Assembly: GCF_028128765.1 (NCBI RefSeq)
Contig: NZ_LBJG01000012.1
Span: 95,181-159,180, forward strand
DNA: 64,000 nucleotides
Direction of reading: 5' to 3'
DNA from: Bradyrhizobium sp. CCBAU 51627
GTDB lineage: Bacteria; Pseudomonadota; Alphaproteobacteria; Rhizobiales; Xanthobacteraceae
Below, piece after piece: positions 15,674-25,276 of this stretch. Every line of letters begins with the position of its first letter. The stretch's first letter is position 1. The notes below the pieces were generated by a model. That model saw only the letters and a program-made list of their open reading frames with translations. It made no database searches and was not told the DNA's origin. The position numbers and the translations under genes were made by a program.

Positions 15674-16876
15674 ATGGCCGGCAACGAGCAGATGGACCAG
15701 GATGCGATTGCCGCCCAATGGGAGGCGTCGCTCGATTCCGAGGATCCGGCGGAGGCCGCGAAGGCTGCTGCCGAGAACGAACTGTCGGAGACCATGGCCC
15801 TGCAGTGGGCCGCCATGGTCGAGGACGGCAGCCGCGATCTCGGCAACGGCAAGAATTCCGGCGAACGGGTGCTGTCGCAGGAGGAGATCGACAATCTCCT
15901 CGGCTTCACCGTCGGTGACGTCACGCTCGACGACCACTCCGGGATCCGTGCGATCATCGATTCGGCGATGGTCTCCTACGAGCGTCTTCCGATGCTCGAA
16001 ATCGTCTTCGACCGCCTGGTGCGGCTCTTGACGACGTCGTTGCGCAATTTCACCTCCGACAACGTCGAAGTCTCGCTCGACCGCATCACCTCGGTGCGGT
16101 TCGGCGACTACATGAACTCGATCCCGCTGCCGGCCGTGCTCTCGGTGTTCAAGGCCGAGGAGTGGGAAAACTTCGGCATGGCGACGGTCGATTCCAGCCT
16201 GATCTACTCGATGATCGACGTGCTGCTCGGCGGCCGCCGCGGCAACAGCCAGCTTCGGATCGAGGGACGGCCCTACACCACGATCGAGACCGAGCTGGTC
16301 AAGCGCCTGGTCGAGGTGGTGCTGGCGGACGCCGAGCAGGCGTTCCGGCCGCTCTCGCCGGTGACCTTCACGATCGACCGGCTCGAGACCAATCCGCGCT
16401 TTGCCGCGATCAGCCGTCCCGCCAATGCCGCGATCCTGGTGCGCCTGCGCATCGACATGGAAGACCGCGGCGGCAACATCGAGCTGTTGCTTCCCTATGC
16501 GACCATCGAACCGATCCGGGCCGTTCTGCTCCAGATGTTCATGGGCGAGAAGTTCGGCCGCGACCCGATCTGGGAGGGCCATTTCGCCACCGAGATCGTC
16601 CAGGCCGAAATCGCCGTCGATGCCGTGCTCTACGAGGCCGATATTCCGCTCAAGCAGCTGATGCGGCTGAAGGTCGGGGACACGCTGCCGCTGGAAATGC
16701 GCGCCGACGCCAACGTCTCCGTGCGCTGCGGCGACGTCATCCTCACCGAAGGGCGGATGGGCCGGGTCGGCGACCGTGTCGCGATCCGCGTGACGAAACC
16801 CTTGCGCAAGCCAAGTACGACACTTGCGATGTTCGAGAAGGTGGACGAACAGAACAAGCTGATGGAGGCCCCATGA
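15674..16876 (+). CDS. fliM: Flagellar motor switch protein FliM
   Basis: This 400-residue C-ring protein couples CheY-P binding to rotor switching. The conserved LSQEEIDNLL motif, normally at the extreme N-terminus, is at residues 67-76, preceded by an acidic, Ala-rich 66-residue extension. The middle CheC-like domain follows (TSLRNFTSDNVEVSLDRITSV region) and the SpoA domain is near the C-terminus (LMRLKVGDTLPLEM). No in-frame ATG just before the motif would restore a short N-terminus. The stop overlaps the next start (ATGA). Confidence 0.95.
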   Translation: MAGNEQMDQDAIAAQWEASLDSEDPAEAAKAAAENELSETMALQWAAMVEDGSRDLGNGKNSGERVLSQEEIDNLLGFTVGDVTLDDHSGIRAIIDSAMVSYERLPMLEIVFDRLVRLLTTSLRNFTSDNVEVSLDRITSVRFGDYMNSIPLPAVLSVFKAEEWENFGMATVDSSLIYSMIDVLLGGRRGNSQLRIEGRPYTTIETELVKRLVEVVLADAEQAFRPLSPVTFTIDRLETNPRFAAISRPANAAILVRLRIDMEDRGGNIELLLPYATIEPIRAVLLQMFMGEKFGRDPIWEGHFATEIVQAEIAVDAVLYEADIPLKQLMRLKVGDTLPLEMRADANVSVRCGDVILTEGRMGRVGDRVAIRVTKPLRKPSTTLAMFEKVDEQNKLMEAP

Positions 16877-17316
16877 ACCACTCCCTGGGAATGGCGATCG
16901 AGACGCTGGTGGCTATCCTGCTGATGCTCACGATCGGCTACTGCATGCTGCTGAACAAGCGGCTGACGCGGTTGAAGGCGGACGAGCATTCGCTGAAGGC
17001 CGTGATCGGCGAGCTGATCACCGCGACCGAGATCGCCGAACGCGCGATCGGCGGGTTGAAGCTCGCCGTGCGCGACGTCAACGAAAATCTCGGCAGCCAG
17101 CTTGCGGCCGCAACGCAGATGTCGGACCAGCTCTACAAGCAGCTCGGCGAAGCCGACAACGTGGTGCGCCGCCTCTCCAAGATCGCGATCGCGGCGCGTC
17201 CGGTCACGAATCCGGAAGCCGCCGCCCCCGCGGCCAAGCCGTCGCCTGCGAAGGCTGTAGCCGCGGCCGCCGAAGCCTTCTCCGAACGCCGACGGTCCAA
17301 CGGTCTTGCCGCATAA
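16873..17316 (+). CDS. DUF6468-type flagellar membrane protein
   Basis: This 147-residue protein has one N-terminal membrane segment (about residues 8-26, TLVAILLMLTIGYCMLLNK). A conserved amphipathic region follows (LTRLKADEHSLKAVIGEL, then ATEIAERAIGGLK), then a coiled-coil-like part and an Ala/Pro-rich tail. Proteins of this type lie between fliM and motE throughout Rhizobiales and Rhodospirillales and are assigned to DUF6468. The function is unknown. The ATG overlaps the fliM stop codon, so it is translationally coupled. The context suggests a role at the switch or stator. Confidence 0.8.
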   Translation: MNHSLGMAIETLVAILLMLTIGYCMLLNKRLTRLKADEHSLKAVIGELITATEIAERAIGGLKLAVRDVNENLGSQLAAATQMSDQLYKQLGEADNVVRRLSKIAIAARPVTNPEAAAPAAKPSPAKAVAAAAEAFSERRRSNGLAA

Positions 17317-17325
17317 AGTCAGGGT

Positions 17326-18087
17326 ATGAAGTCCTTTCGTAACATCCGCGTCATTCCGGTCGTCCTGGTCGCGGTCGCAGGCCTTGCCATGCTGAAAGTG
17401 GCGGGGCTCGTGATCAATGGCGGCTATGTGTTCGATTACCAGCCGAACACGCTGAAGAAGTCCTGGGCGCAGGAGAATCTGAATTTCCCGACCGGGCGCG
17501 AGGACCCTGACATCACCGGCTCGACGCATGGCGAGCCGAAGGAAGCGCCGAAGCCGGCTGCGCCCGAGAGCAAGCCCGAGGGCACCCCGGTCAAGATGGA
17601 CGAAGCCCAGCCGCAGGTCTCGGCCTCGGAGCGCGCGATCCTGGAACGCTTGCAAGCGCGCCGCCAGGAGATCGAGTCCCGCCAGCGCGAGATCGATATC
17701 CGTGAGAGCCTGTTGAAGTCGGCCGAGAAGCGCATTGAAGGCAAGGTCGAGGAGATGAAGGCGGTGGAATCCCGCATCACCGCAACCCAGGCCGAGCAGA
17801 AGGCGGCCGAAGCCGCGCGCATGAAGGGCCTCGTCACCATGTATGAGGGCATGAAGCCCAAGGATGCCGCGCGGGTGTTCGACCGCCTCGAGATGGGCGT
17901 GCTGATCGAGATCGCCTCGGCGATCGCGCCGCGCAAGATGTCGGATATTCTGGGCCTGATGTCACCGGAGGCCGCCGAGCGGCTGACGGTCGAAATGGCC
18001 CGCCGCGCCAACGGAGGCGGAGATCAGTCCGCTTCCGCCGGGGACCTGCCGAAGATCGAGGGCAAGCCGACGCAAAAGCCGAATTGA
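17326..18087 (+). CDS. motE: MotE-like flagellar motility protein
   Basis: This 253-residue exported or membrane-anchored protein has an N-terminal hydrophobic segment at about residues 9-30, a Pro/Lys-rich linker, and a long coiled coil (about residues 100-165). The C-terminal MgtE-N-like domain contains MYEGMKPKDAARVFDRLEMGVL and RKMSDILGLMSPEAAERLT. In Sinorhizobium MotE is a periplasmic chaperone of the motility protein MotC. No motC is recognisable in this window. It lies 9 nt after the previous gene, the last of the fliL operon before the adhesin island. Confidence 0.85.
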   Translation: MKSFRNIRVIPVVLVAVAGLAMLKVAGLVINGGYVFDYQPNTLKKSWAQENLNFPTGREDPDITGSTHGEPKEAPKPAAPESKPEGTPVKMDEAQPQVSASERAILERLQARRQEIESRQREIDIRESLLKSAEKRIEGKVEEMKAVESRITATQAEQKAAEAARMKGLVTMYEGMKPKDAARVFDRLEMGVLIEIASAIAPRKMSDILGLMSPEAAERLTVEMARRANGGGDQSASAGDLPKIEGKPTQKPN

Positions 18088-18172
18088 GGGCTCGAAAAGG
18101 CGCCCGCGCCGCGGCGGCCTGCGCGCGATCGCGCGGCCGTCCGGTCTGTGCTTAGCCAGACGCCTTGCGCGT

Positions 18173-18412
18173 CTAGTTCGCGAACCGCGGCTGGGCCCTG
18201 CGACCAGTCGAGCTCTGCGGTTTCTCGACCGGAAGGAGGGTCTCGCAGTGCTGCTTGATAAGCGCAGCCTCCGTCATGCGACCTACAAGATGCAGAGTGC
18301 TGCGGCAGCAGGGACACTCGTATACCTTTAGGGCGTAACCCCGCGCGATTGGAAAGACGGCCACGACCACTCTTGCCTTGCTACATACAATGCAATTGGC
18401 TTCTCCGCTCAT
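18173..18412 (-). CDS. Small conserved protein with two CxxC pairs
   Basis: This 79-residue protein carries CIVCSKAR and ECPCCRSTLHLVGRM, two CxxC knuckles about 25 residues apart that could bind one zinc ion. The basic tail is unstructured. The ATG at 18412 is preceded by GGGGG at a good distance; the open frame extends upstream but without a ribosome site. Short zinc-ribbon proteins of this kind are frequent in Bradyrhizobium. The function is unknown. It lies convergent to motE at the left edge of the adhesin island. Confidence 0.55.
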   Translation of the reverse strand: MSGEANCIVCSKARVVVAVFPIARGYALKVYECPCCRSTLHLVGRMTEAALIKQHCETLLPVEKPQSSTGRRAQPRFAN

Positions 18413-18671
18413 TGATTGCCCCCAAAAAGCTGACCAATCGAATTCGCATCGCCGTGATTCCACATCTGATTCAGAGTCGTTGATGGACCGCAACTCCTCC
18501 AAGGTTGTGCGCGCGCATGACTTCTACTCGCGTTGCGGATGCAGCGAAGGCAAGCGGCATCTTCTGGGACTGCGATGAGTTGACGCGTACAAATGTGAGG
18601 TAGAGTACAGTGGCGCTGAAGAACTCGTCCTAGGCTTCCCCATTGGCAATCAGCAGCGCGGGGAGGAAGCT

Positions 18672-18872
18672 ATGAATTACTCGTCCGTAGCAGAACGCGC
18701 TATCGAAGCCGTCAATCGGCTGCTCATCGCGGCGATGACATTTGCCTGGACGTCCGCGCTTGATCATCAGCATGCATCGCCGCCTGAAGGGGAAGATGGC
18801 GATGCTGATGATGACGCTGGTCTCGAGCGGGAGAGCCCCTCCGCGCCGGATTGTGCGGGAAGGCAGCACTGA
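18672..18872 (+). CDS. Possible small ORF, unknown
   Basis: This 66-codon frame has a strong GGGGAGGAAG ribosome site before ATG 18672. Residues 1-35 look protein-like (NYSSVAERAIEAVNRLLIAAM); the rest is acidic low complexity. A 79-codon frame overlaps it on the other strand. The stretch 18413-18894 otherwise holds no recognisable gene. Weak call based mainly on the ribosome site. Confidence 0.25.
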   Translation: MNYSSVAERAIEAVNRLLIAAMTFAWTSALDHQHASPPEGEDGDADDDAGLERESPSAPDCAGRQH

Positions 18873-18894
18873 AGACTCGGTCGCCTGGCAGGCG

Positions 18895-21800
18895 TCACAC
18901 GATCAGATCGTGCGGCACGTGGGCGCCAGCCGAGCCTGCCCCATGAGCCGGATCAATATGCGGCGGGGACAGGTCAGGCATCGGCTCGGCCCCGGATCCG
19001 TCGACTACGCCAGCGTGTTCTTGATGACCGGACGGGTCCGAGAGATCATCCAATCCGGCGCTGAGCCTTGAACTCTCGCCATGCGAAGCGCCATCCCTGA
19101 AGTGAAATGAGTCGCCGAGCGCGTGCGAATCTGCAGCCGCCGGGCCAGACGCCGCATGACCAGCAGACGGCGGATCGACAGCCACCGCGGCTTGCCTGAG
19201 CACGTCGTGATGTCCGGTCGCCTCGCCTGAAGACGAATGACTGGCGTCGTCGTCGTTTGCTTTCAGCAGGCTCGGGTTGGGCTTCGTATCGGCTCCGTCA
19301 TTGCCGGCGCCGCCGTGGGCGTGAGCATTGTTGGCGTTTTCCGGAGCACCGCGCGCCTCTTGGCCGCGCTCCGGCGTAAGCGTGCCTTGTTCGGCCGCAT
19401 CGTGGGCCAAACCCGGCGTGGCGAAGGCGATGCCGGGCAGCTGGCCGGTTCCGGCGACCGCGACATTATCGGCGCTGTCGGGCACCGTTAAATGATCGAA
19501 GACAAAGCTGGTCGTTGTCGGTGCAGCCACAGACTGCAAGATTGTGGACAGATCGCCGGGCGAGAAGGTTATCGCGTCATTGCTGGCAATTTCTGCTGTG
19601 CGCGCCTGCGCATCGTCTGAACCGGAGAGACCGATAAACTCAGTCCATCCAATCTGGTCCATGGCGGCAAAGACGCTGTGGGCCGCGTCGCTTGATTGGT
19701 CCGTCGAGCTCCAGGCAGCGAGTAGCGCACCGTCGCCGAGCGTGATGTCGGACGAACTGGTTATCGTCACCGTGCTCGCGTCGCTCTGCGTCGTTGCGCT
19801 GAGATCGAGCGGCTCACCGCCAGCCGCCAGAACAGGCGCCGCCGCCGGGGGCAGGATGAAATCCGACGCGTCGATAGTTGCAATCCCCTGCAAATGGAAT
19901 TCGAGCAGGCCGGAACTGCCGATGCGAAGGGACTGGTCCGTCGGATTGACGTACACGATCGTTTCGTTGGCCGCGCTGTCGTGGAGCCAGGCGATCGTGT
20001 GCGCGGGCACAGACGTGCTTGCCGAGTTCAGGGCCAGGAGAACGAAGCCCAGCGCGCCGAGAGCCGTCAACTCGATCCTGTCGGACCCCGGGTTGAAATC
20101 GGTGACGGTGCCGAACTGGCCGGCCTTGGAATCCGTTGCGGACAAATGGGCGAAACGGTCGTTTCCGGTGCCGCCGGTCAATTGGTCGGCGACGGATCCG
20201 CCGATGATCGTGTCATTGCCCTTGGTGCCAACGACCGCATCGCTTCCCGAGCCACCGTGCGTCGTGACATCGCCGTCATTGCCTTTGATCGCGTCGTTGT
20301 CAGAGCCGCCTTGAAGAATGTCAGCCTGGCCAGTGCCATTGACGGTATCATTGCCGGCACCCGCGGAGATGATCTGGCCCATGTTGCTGCCGGCCGCGAG
20401 AGTTTCACTTCCGTGAGTCACAGGGGTGAGGGGAGGATCGCTTGTCGCGACCGGTCCCGCCAGGAGGTTATCGAAATCGCTGGGAGCATCGCCGGCGCCA
20501 TGGATGGCGATGGTCACGACCTGCATTTTCCCGTCGATGTTTGTCGCTGTGAACGTGTCGGCCTGCGTGTCGCCAACACCAAGCGCCTGCACCAAACTAT
20601 TGTTGTTGTCGAGCGGGTAGGTCCACAGGCCCGCCGCGGTCATCGTGAACATACCGTAGCCGCCGTCGCCCGCACTCGGTGAGGGCACCGCCGTGAAAGT
20701 GTTGGTCGGATTGACGTCGGTGTTGATGAGCGCACCGGAAGCGGTCGGCGTGCCGCCTGCAGCCTCGATCACGGAGCCCGTCGTGGTCGCGGAGATAGCC
20801 CCATCGTTGGTGCCGTTGACGGCAGTCGTCGCCGGCTGTGGGGGAGCGCTCAAGGCGACAGCGCTCGCAACGTTAGTGCTGCCCAGAAGGTCTACTGGCA
20901 GGCTGGTCGTTGACGCATCGCCATCACGGTCGACTGCCGTCACGTCGAATAGCAGATCGGTGCTGGGGATCCTGGATCCCTCGCTGTATGAGATGTTGTT
21001 GACGGCAAACGTAGCGTTGCCGGCTATCGCGTGATCGTACGACACCCCTATTTGGTTGAAGTTCGATCCGACGTAGAGCGTATAGGTCGAAGTTGCGCTA
21101 TCGAACGTGTAAGTGTTTACGAGCGCGAGATTCGAGGTCTGTTCCACCACGATGTGGGCGTCCCCCGACGGCTTTGGAATGTTTATGCTGAAGTCGTGGA
21201 CGTCACTGGTGCCATCGAATACCTTGAAGACGACGTCGGCAGTGCCGTTTCCTTGCCACTGCGTCAGCGCGAAACTGACGTCCGTTTGCATTGGCGTGAA
21301 GGTCAGATTCAAGGTTTCGTGTTGATCCATTTGCAGTCCCGTGTCACCGACGGCGATGCCGTTGCTCGACGCTTTGACGTCCGCAGCGACGCCATTGAAA
21401 TCGCCGCTGATGACAAGCAGACCGTCCGGCGCGGTGAGCGACGGCTGGCCACTGCCAGATGCTCCGAAATCGGAGCCGGTCACCGTCGTCTGCTGCAAGA
21501 AGCCGACGGTCTCGATGTCAAACGTGTAGGTTCCGTCTGGGTTGATCAGCAGCCTAAAGTATGGATCGCTTAGCGTCCCGCTTTTATCGGTGAAGAACGC
21601 ATCCAGCTCCACGCCTCCGCTCACCGCCTTGGTCGTATAATAGAAGGTGTAATCATCACCATTCCCGGTCACGTGCACCGACGTGATGCCGCCGCCCAGA
21701 TCCGTTGTTGCCAGATCGTACCCATTCACGGTGCCATTGTGGATGGCCACACGTATCGCGCTCTCGCCATCCGCGCCGAAACTCACGTTGTAGGTGCCGT

Positions 21801-24189
21801 TCAAGACTTGATTGTCCGTCGCGACGATGGTTGCGAGGCCAAAACCTCCAATCTCCGGGCCGTCGTCGGTGATGGTTAGCCGGGTCCCGAGATCGAGGCT
21901 CGCCGTCTGGAAGTCACCGTCCCTGTCAGTGATTGTCGCTGTCAGGTTCACAGTCCCGGCGGTCAGCGAGAGGCCTTCCTCGCCGTCCGGGTTGGTGCCG
22001 AAAGGCTGCGTCACCGCACGGCACTCAGTGAAGGTCACGATTCCTGTCGTCGGATCGAGCGTGATGGTGAACGCCAGCGGGCCGCCGACGGTGCCAACAT
22101 GGCCTTCAATGGTATTGCCGTTTTGCACCAGCACATCGGCCTGGCCCGTGTGCGAGTCGAGCAGACCCGACGCTGTCCCGTTGCCGCCAGTGACAGACAG
22201 CGCGTAGCTGATCGTCGCACCGTCCGCTCCCGGAACCGACGTGAATGCTGTCGAGAAGTTGCCTGAGGTCGTCGTCAGCGTCGCGTCTGGGCTCGAGCCG
22301 GCGATGTTGTCGTCCTGCGCAGTAGCTGTCAGATGCGTCTCGCTCAGCGTCAACGACGGAGCCGTCCCCGTTGCCGCAATCGTCGGCCCGTCGTCGGTGA
22401 TGGTCAGTCGGCTGCCGAGATCACGGCTCGCCGTCTGGAAGTTACCGTCCTTTTCGATGATCGTCGCCGACAAGGTCACAATCCCTGCGGTCAGCGACAG
22501 GCCTTCTCCGCCGTCCGGGTTGGTGCCGAGAGGCTCCGTCACCGCGCGGAATTCGGTGAAGGTCACAAGCCCCGTCGTCGGATCAAGCGTGATGGTGAAC
22601 GCCAGAGTCCCGCTGACGGTGCTGACATGGCCTTCGATGGTGTTGCCGTTCAGGACCAGCACGTCGGCCTGGCCGGTGTGCGAGTCGATCAGACCCGATG
22701 CCGTACCGTTGCCACCAGTGATCGACAGCGCGTAGCTGATCGTCGCACCGTTCGCCCCCTGGACCGAGGTGAACGCCGTCGAGAAGTCGCCCGACGTCGT
22801 GGTCTGCGTCGCGTCCGGCGCCGAGCCAGCGATGCTGTCGTCCAGGGACGTCGCGGTCAGGTGCGTCTCGCTGAGCGTCAGCGACGGAGCCGTACCGGTC
22901 ACCGCGATCAGCGGGCCGTTAATGGTGATCGTTATGACCTGCGGGGTGCCGTCGATGCTGGTCACAGTGAAACTGTCGGTCAGAGTGTCGCCGACATGGA
23001 GCGCCTGGACCTGGCTGTTGGCCTTGTCGAGCGTGTAGGTCCACACGCCGGCCGTTGTCATCGTGAAGGTGCCGTACGTGCTCGCGGTCGCCGAGCTGAC
23101 CGCCGTGAAGGTGTTGGCTGGGTCGTCGGGATCGGTGTCGGTGAGCGTTCCGCTCGCAATCAGCGTGCCGGGCGAGGCATTGACCACGCCACCGGCCGCG
23201 ATCGCTGAGCCGGTCGTGGTACCGGAAATGACGGCCGCATCTTCGACGCCGTTGAGGGTGATCGTGAAGATCTGATCGACTGAGAGCGAACCATCCGACA
23301 CAGATATCGTGAAGTTTGTGGTCGTTGGCACCTTCAGCGCATTGATCGCATCACTGTTTGGGACGAAGGTGTACGCGCCGCCCCCGCTGCTGAGGTAAAG
23401 GGTGCCATAGGGGCTGGTCTGCGATACATCATAGGTCACCCCGTCCAGCACCGTGTTGCCGTTGATCCCGCCGCTGATACCGAAGGTCAGCTTGGCGTCG
23501 CTGTCGCTGCTGCTGGCGGAGAACGACCCGCTCGTCGCCGTGAATTTGTCAAACACGATGGTATCGCGTTCGATGGGGCCGGCACCGGTGCTCAGCGTCG
23601 GCGGTAGATGCATGATCAGCAGCTCAGGGAGGATAAACGGCGGGATAGGCGCCAGCGGATTTTGCGGCGCGGGAGCCTCGGTCGGAATGAAACTGATCGG
23701 CTGCAGCGACAGGGATTTGACGAAGGGGGGTGTGCCCGATCCGTGCGGTCCTTCAAGATTGGCGAGCGCGTCCTGTTGTGCGGCCTGCAACTCCTCCATG
23801 CGAGCAGCACTGTTCGTGACCTGGTTCACGCTGACCGAGGAGCCGACCTTTTTGACGACGATCGTTTCGCCGGGGTCGTCGACGATGATGTGTCGCGGAA
23901 TCGGTTCCTTGGTCACAAGCTCGAACGCACCGTGCGTAAGGTCCTTGTATGTGATTGTATCGTCGTCGAGGAAGGTTACGTCGGGGTCTGCGGCATTGGC
24001 CTCCTTGATCGTCGAGGAGAAGAGCAGTGCCGTGAGCGACAGCATTCCGAAACGACCGGTCGAGACTCGTTCGCAAGTCGGCGCAACCGGGAAGTCAAGC
24101 GGGCTGCTCTTCGCCGTCTTCACCTGGTGATGACGGGCCGCAGCGGCTTCGCGCTCGTCCCCGTGCGTTGCAGTGGACGTGACGGACAT
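18895..24189 (-). CDS. Giant VCBS/T1SS-type repeat adhesin with RTX motifs
   Basis: This 1764-residue surface or secreted protein has a coiled segment near residues 110-140. A VCBS/cadherin-like domain lies at about 318-433. Two tandem 176-residue repeats of the DUF5801/T1SS-143 type follow (about 433-785; both begin APSLTLSETHLTAT). A unique domain spans about 790-1110 and a second VCBS domain about 1123-1230. The RTX block (1270-1350) has GAGNDTVNG, GGSDNDAIK, GGSGSDAVV and GGTGNDRFA. A 400-residue C-terminal region ends in a His/Ser/Ala-rich tail. Such proteins are exported by type I secretion and act in adhesion or biofilm. No T1SS genes are nearby. The RTX nonapeptides are few and partly degenerate, so calcium binding may be weak. 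Confidence 0.85.
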   Translation of the reverse strand: MSVTSTATHGDEREAAAARHHQVKTAKSSPLDFPVAPTCERVSTGRFGMLSLTALLFSSTIKEANAADPDVTFLDDDTITYKDLTHGAFELVTKEPIPRHIIVDDPGETIVVKKVGSSVSVNQVTNSAARMEELQAAQQDALANLEGPHGSGTPPFVKSLSLQPISFIPTEAPAPQNPLAPIPPFILPELLIMHLPPTLSTGAGPIERDTIVFDKFTATSGSFSASSSDSDAKLTFGISGGINGNTVLDGVTYDVSQTSPYGTLYLSSGGGAYTFVPNSDAINALKVPTTTNFTISVSDGSLSVDQIFTITLNGVEDAAVISGTTTGSAIAAGGVVNASPGTLIASGTLTDTDPDDPANTFTAVSSATASTYGTFTMTTAGVWTYTLDKANSQVQALHVGDTLTDSFTVTSIDGTPQVITITINGPLIAVTGTAPSLTLSETHLTATSLDDSIAGSAPDATQTTTSGDFSTAFTSVQGANGATISYALSITGGNGTASGLIDSHTGQADVLVLNGNTIEGHVSTVSGTLAFTITLDPTTGLVTFTEFRAVTEPLGTNPDGGEGLSLTAGIVTLSATIIEKDGNFQTASRDLGSRLTITDDGPTIAATGTAPSLTLSETHLTATAQDDNIAGSSPDATLTTTSGNFSTAFTSVPGADGATISYALSVTGGNGTASGLLDSHTGQADVLVQNGNTIEGHVGTVGGPLAFTITLDPTTGIVTFTECRAVTQPFGTNPDGEEGLSLTAGTVNLTATITDRDGDFQTASLDLGTRLTITDDGPEIGGFGLATIVATDNQVLNGTYNVSFGADGESAIRVAIHNGTVNGYDLATTDLGGGITSVHVTGNGDDYTFYYTTKAVSGGVELDAFFTDKSGTLSDPYFRLLINPDGTYTFDIETVGFLQQTTVTGSDFGASGSGQPSLTAPDGLLVISGDFNGVAADVKASSNGIAVGDTGLQMDQHETLNLTFTPMQTDVSFALTQWQGNGTADVVFKVFDGTSDVHDFSINIPKPSGDAHIVVEQTSNLALVNTYTFDSATSTYTLYVGSNFNQIGVSYDHAIAGNATFAVNNISYSEGSRIPSTDLLFDVTAVDRDGDASTTSLPVDLLGSTNVASAVALSAPPQPATTAVNGTNDGAISATTTGSVIEAAGGTPTASGALINTDVNPTNTFTAVPSPSAGDGGYGMFTMTAAGLWTYPLDNNNSLVQALGVGDTQADTFTATNIDGKMQVVTIAIHGAGDAPSDFDNLLAGPVATSDPPLTPVTHGSETLAAGSNMGQIISAGAGNDTVNGTGQADILQGGSDNDAIKGNDGDVTTHGGSGSDAVVGTKGNDTIIGGSVADQLTGGTGNDRFAHLSATDSKAGQFGTVTDFNPGSDRIELTALGALGFVLLALNSASTSVPAHTIAWLHDSAANETIVYVNPTDQSLRIGSSGLLEFHLQGIATIDASDFILPPAAAPVLAAGGEPLDLSATTQSDASTVTITSSSDITLGDGALLAAWSSTDQSSDAAHSVFAAMDQIGWTEFIGLSGSDDAQARTAEIASNDAITFSPGDLSTILQSVAAPTTTSFVFDHLTVPDSADNVAVAGTGQLPGIAFATPGLAHDAAEQGTLTPERGQEARGAPENANNAHAHGGAGNDGADTKPNPSLLKANDDDASHSSSGEATGHHDVLRQAAVAVDPPSAGHAASGPAAADSHALGDSFHFRDGASHGESSRLSAGLDDLSDPSGHQEHAGVVDGSGAEPMPDLSPPHIDPAHGAGSAGAHVPHDLIV
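21851..22906 (-). repeat. Two tandem 528-bp repeats within the adhesin gene
   Basis: The segments 21851-22378 and 22379-22906 align in register with an exact 528-bp period (176 codons) and are highly similar at DNA level. The period is anchored on the shared CCGTCGTCGGTGATGGT at 21860 and 22388. The similarity indicates recent duplication or gene conversion. Confidence 0.85.
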
Positions 24190-24567
24190 TTTTCAACCTC
24201 GATTGCCAAATGGTCGGCCCCAGGCTGCGCCGCATCTCGGCCGGCTTGCCGCGTCACGCGATCGGGAAGCAATTTTGTGCCGGCAACCTCAGTCAGGCCC
24301 GCTGAAGGTTGTGGTTTCCTAGAATTCCGCATGGGCTGATCACGGCAGAATTGTTGTCGTTTTGGCCCCGACGGCACGGCTTTCAATGGGACGGGAACCT
24401 GTTCGAAATCGCCGAGCACGCATAGTGGCTCTTTCGGGCACGGCTATCAGCCATTGGGATTAATCCGGAATAACCATTTTGGTTTGTTATGACTGGTCTG
24501 CCATGATGCGCGATGGCTCTCACCGACGCTGTCGGAGCCGTTCGGTTGCTCAAGAAGGGAGGAGGCC

Positions 24568-25224
24568 ATGGGCACGCGCGCAACGACTCTTCTCGTGGCA
24601 GGTCTCGTGCTTGCACTGGCCAGTTCGTTGCCCCGCCCAGCCCAGGCACAGAACGATTCTCCGCGGCGTGCCGTCCTGGACTCGTCGTCGAAGCCAATCG
24701 GGAAAGTTGTGGTCGCCGACGGCTCTGTCAACATCGAGCATGCCGGCGCCGCCACGGTCCAGGCCAGTATCGCGGGCGAATCCATCCAGACGAAGATCGG
24801 TGATCCGGTCTATTCGGGCGATCTGGTCCGAACCGGCGCCGACGGGCGGGTCGGCATCAACTTTGTCGATGGAACAACGTTCAACTTGGCGAGCAACGCC
24901 CGCATGACGCTGGACGAATACGTCTACGACCCGGTCGGGAAGTCCAATTCGACGATCTTCAATCTGACCCGGGGCACGTTCGTTTTCGTTGCGGGCCAGG
25001 TTGCGAAGACCGGCGACATGCGGATCGAAACGCCGGTCGCCACGATGGGCGTTCGAGGCACCACGCCTTACGTCGAAATCGCAGACGACGGAACCGCCAG
25101 GTTTTCCACTCTTATCGAAGAGAGCAAGAGCAAGCAGACGAAGAAGTCCGGTGCTCCGGGCGCACCTCAGCCCGGGCAAAGGGCAGAGCACAGGCTAAAT
25201 CTGAACATCTGCCGCGGTTGCTAG
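24568..25224 (+). CDS. FecR-domain secreted protein
   Basis: This 218-residue protein has a signal peptide (residues 1-28, cleavage after AQA). A FecR domain spans about 45-165: VVVADGSVNIEH, then GDPVYSGDLVRTGADGRVGINFVDGTTF, then FNLTRGTFVFVAGQVAKTGDMRIETPVATMGVRGT. Periplasmic FecR-like proteins of this kind accompany large T1SS adhesins in Bradyrhizobium and other alphaproteobacteria. The role is unproved. It is divergent from the adhesin, sharing a 378-bp gap (24190-24567) in which I see no clear motif. The ATG follows GGAGGAGG. Confidence 0.85.
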   Translation: MGTRATTLLVAGLVLALASSLPRPAQAQNDSPRRAVLDSSSKPIGKVVVADGSVNIEHAGAATVQASIAGESIQTKIGDPVYSGDLVRTGADGRVGINFVDGTTFNLASNARMTLDEYVYDPVGKSNSTIFNLTRGTFVFVAGQVAKTGDMRIETPVATMGVRGTTPYVEIADDGTARFSTLIEESKSKQTKKSGAPGAPQPGQRAEHRLNLNICRGC

Positions 25225-25276
25225 AACTGGTCTGGCCCGCGCCATCGCCAGATCTCAGAAGACTGGAGAGCTTGAG

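Noticed and set aside
19894-20682. Rightward frames within the adhesin gene (also 22333-23208, 23608-24339)
   Set aside because: All lie antisense to the repeat adhesin and repeat with its domains; no ribosome site or family.
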